Below are positions 62,741 through 64,000 of a stretch of DNA of 64,000 nt, piece by piece; position 1 is the first letter of the stretch, and the number at the start of each line of letters is the position of its first letter. The notes under the pieces were generated by a model. It saw only the letters and a program-made list of their open reading frames with translations, was not told the origin of the DNA and made no database searches. A program made the position numbers and the translations under genes. The stretch spans positions 23,082,310 through 23,146,309 of the forward strand of contig CM075857.1 in the NCBI GenBank assembly GCA_037975125.1. Reading direction: 5' to 3'. Origin of the DNA: Latrodectus hesperus (lineage: Eukaryota; Arthropoda; Arachnida; Araneae; Theridiidae).

Positions 62741-64000
62741 CTAATAATAAATCAACATTACAATATTTACTTGTAATATTAATTATAATATATGAAACAA
62801 TATTGTAAAAACTAATCTTATTTTTAAGAAAAAGATTAATTTACTTATATGATATTCTTTACATGAGAAATTTATATTTATTACAATCAAATCATTAGAA
62901 TTTATATTCATTCTGAAAGCATAATTAATAGGGTTTGAAATTTTTAATGAAATTATTTTTATACAATTTAAATATTTCTTTCATAAAAATATAATAAATT
63001 TATATTTTTCTAAAACTTCACGAAATAGACATTCAAGGTTATAATAGCTGCAAATGGACGAACCAATCACATTGCAGAAAAAATTACAAAATATTTTATG
63101 GGTTTTAAAAAAATAGTTAGTTAGAAAAAAATTTGAAAAAATTAAAAATTTAATAAAGCAAATATATCTTTTAATGATTTTTTACATTATTATAGAGGGG
63201 TAAATCACTATGTGATGAAGATAAAAAGAAAATTTTCTGGTAACAAATTAAAAGTACAATAAATAGTGACCAATAAAGACAATTATTTTCAATTAGTCTT
63301 TACTTTCATTTTTATGAAGAAATTATTTCAGAAATAAATTTTAAATGCTTACTACCTATTCTTATCAAGATTGAGCTGATAATTATACATACAATAGATT
63401 ATTTTAATTTAATAATGTCTCAAAAAATTATTTCATTTAAACTAGATTAAATTATTTACAAAACCGTTAATCATCATTAATGAACCACCCTTTCATAATA
63501 GATTTCTAAAGGAAGCACTCACAATATCCTTTCAAAGATTAAATATATTTTTATTTTGATATATATTATTTTTAAAGGATATCCCATAGGAAAATTTAGA
63601 AAAACATAAGTAAATTTCAAACAAATATATCTTTTGTGAAAAAAGAAATAATAGGTTTTAAATTTTTTGATTTCATAAAAAGTTAATTAAACTTCTAAAA
63701 GGAAAAATATATTTATGTATATCTGCAAAAATATTTTCTTCTAATATATGTGCACTAACAACACATTTTGTTTTGGCAAATGTTTCATTTTAAACTAAGC
63801 ACAATACTTATTCTCATAATGTTTTGTTTGTGATTTAATTTTAAAATAGTGAACATATTTTTCTTAGTGCAAGCAAATGTGGACAAATTAATAAAATTTT
63901 ATTTCTAAATAAATATCCTTCTGAAAAAATTATCATGCATTTTTTTTAATTCCCAAAAATATGAAAATAATTAAACATATTAAAATATATTATAATAGTA
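62741..64000. other. PTPA upstream intron, AT-rich
   Basis: No further PTPA exon, repeat boundary or other gene recognised up to the window edge. Confidence 0.5.

Overview
This window is eukaryotic nuclear DNA from an arthropod, most likely a spider. The evidence is the high AT content, long introns with GT-AG splice sites, very long (TA)n arrays, several tRNA-headed SINE families and a dense load of Tc1/mariner, LINE and copia remnants. The species cannot be named from sequence alone. There is no bacterial gene, operon, CRISPR array or complete virus.

Host genes: two are supported, and they converge tail to tail. (1) A secreted leucine-rich-repeat protein on the + strand: exon 1 33336-33976, exon 2 48967-49115, exon 3 50645-50793. 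The splice phases fit and give 312 aa with a signal peptide, an LRRNT cap, LRRs and an LRRCT cap. Its first intron is about 15 kb and full of transposons. (2) PTPA, the PP2A phosphatase activator, on the - strand: six C-terminal exons between 62740 and 51131, all in phase (213 aa plus stop). Its 5' exons lie beyond the right edge. Its introns hold a 5'-capped, internally deleted LINE, a Tigger relic and a broken copia element. The stop codons of the two genes are about 340 bp apart.

Layout: 1-33000 has no convincing host exon and is a transposon graveyard. It contains a Tc1-like relic (1.1-2.3 kb), three mariner-related elements with long terminal inverted repeats and WTDEAHF / QDGAPPH / DFWxWG motifs (3.3-4.9, 9.6-11.3 and 20.7-22.6 kb, the last apparently intact), a DD34D mariner with one frameshift (17.2-18.4 kb), and a cecropia-like mariner lacking its catalytic core (24.0-24.9 kb) nested in an RTE-like LINE. 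It also holds a 244-bp dimeric satellite array (6.9-8.0 kb), a long foldback (18.6-18.9 kb), LINE 3' ends and SINEs. 33-51 kb is the LRR gene, with a hAT-like 599-bp element, SINEs and LINE fragments in its intron. 51-64 kb is PTPA.

The noteworthy signals are evolutionary rather than a new pathway: TA arrays that host TA-targeting transposons, modular SINE chimeras, deletion-derived elements (a mariner that keeps only its DNA-binding and C-terminal parts, and a LINE with a shared internal stop), and CTCF-like motifs inside transposon TIRs and beside the copia LTR.
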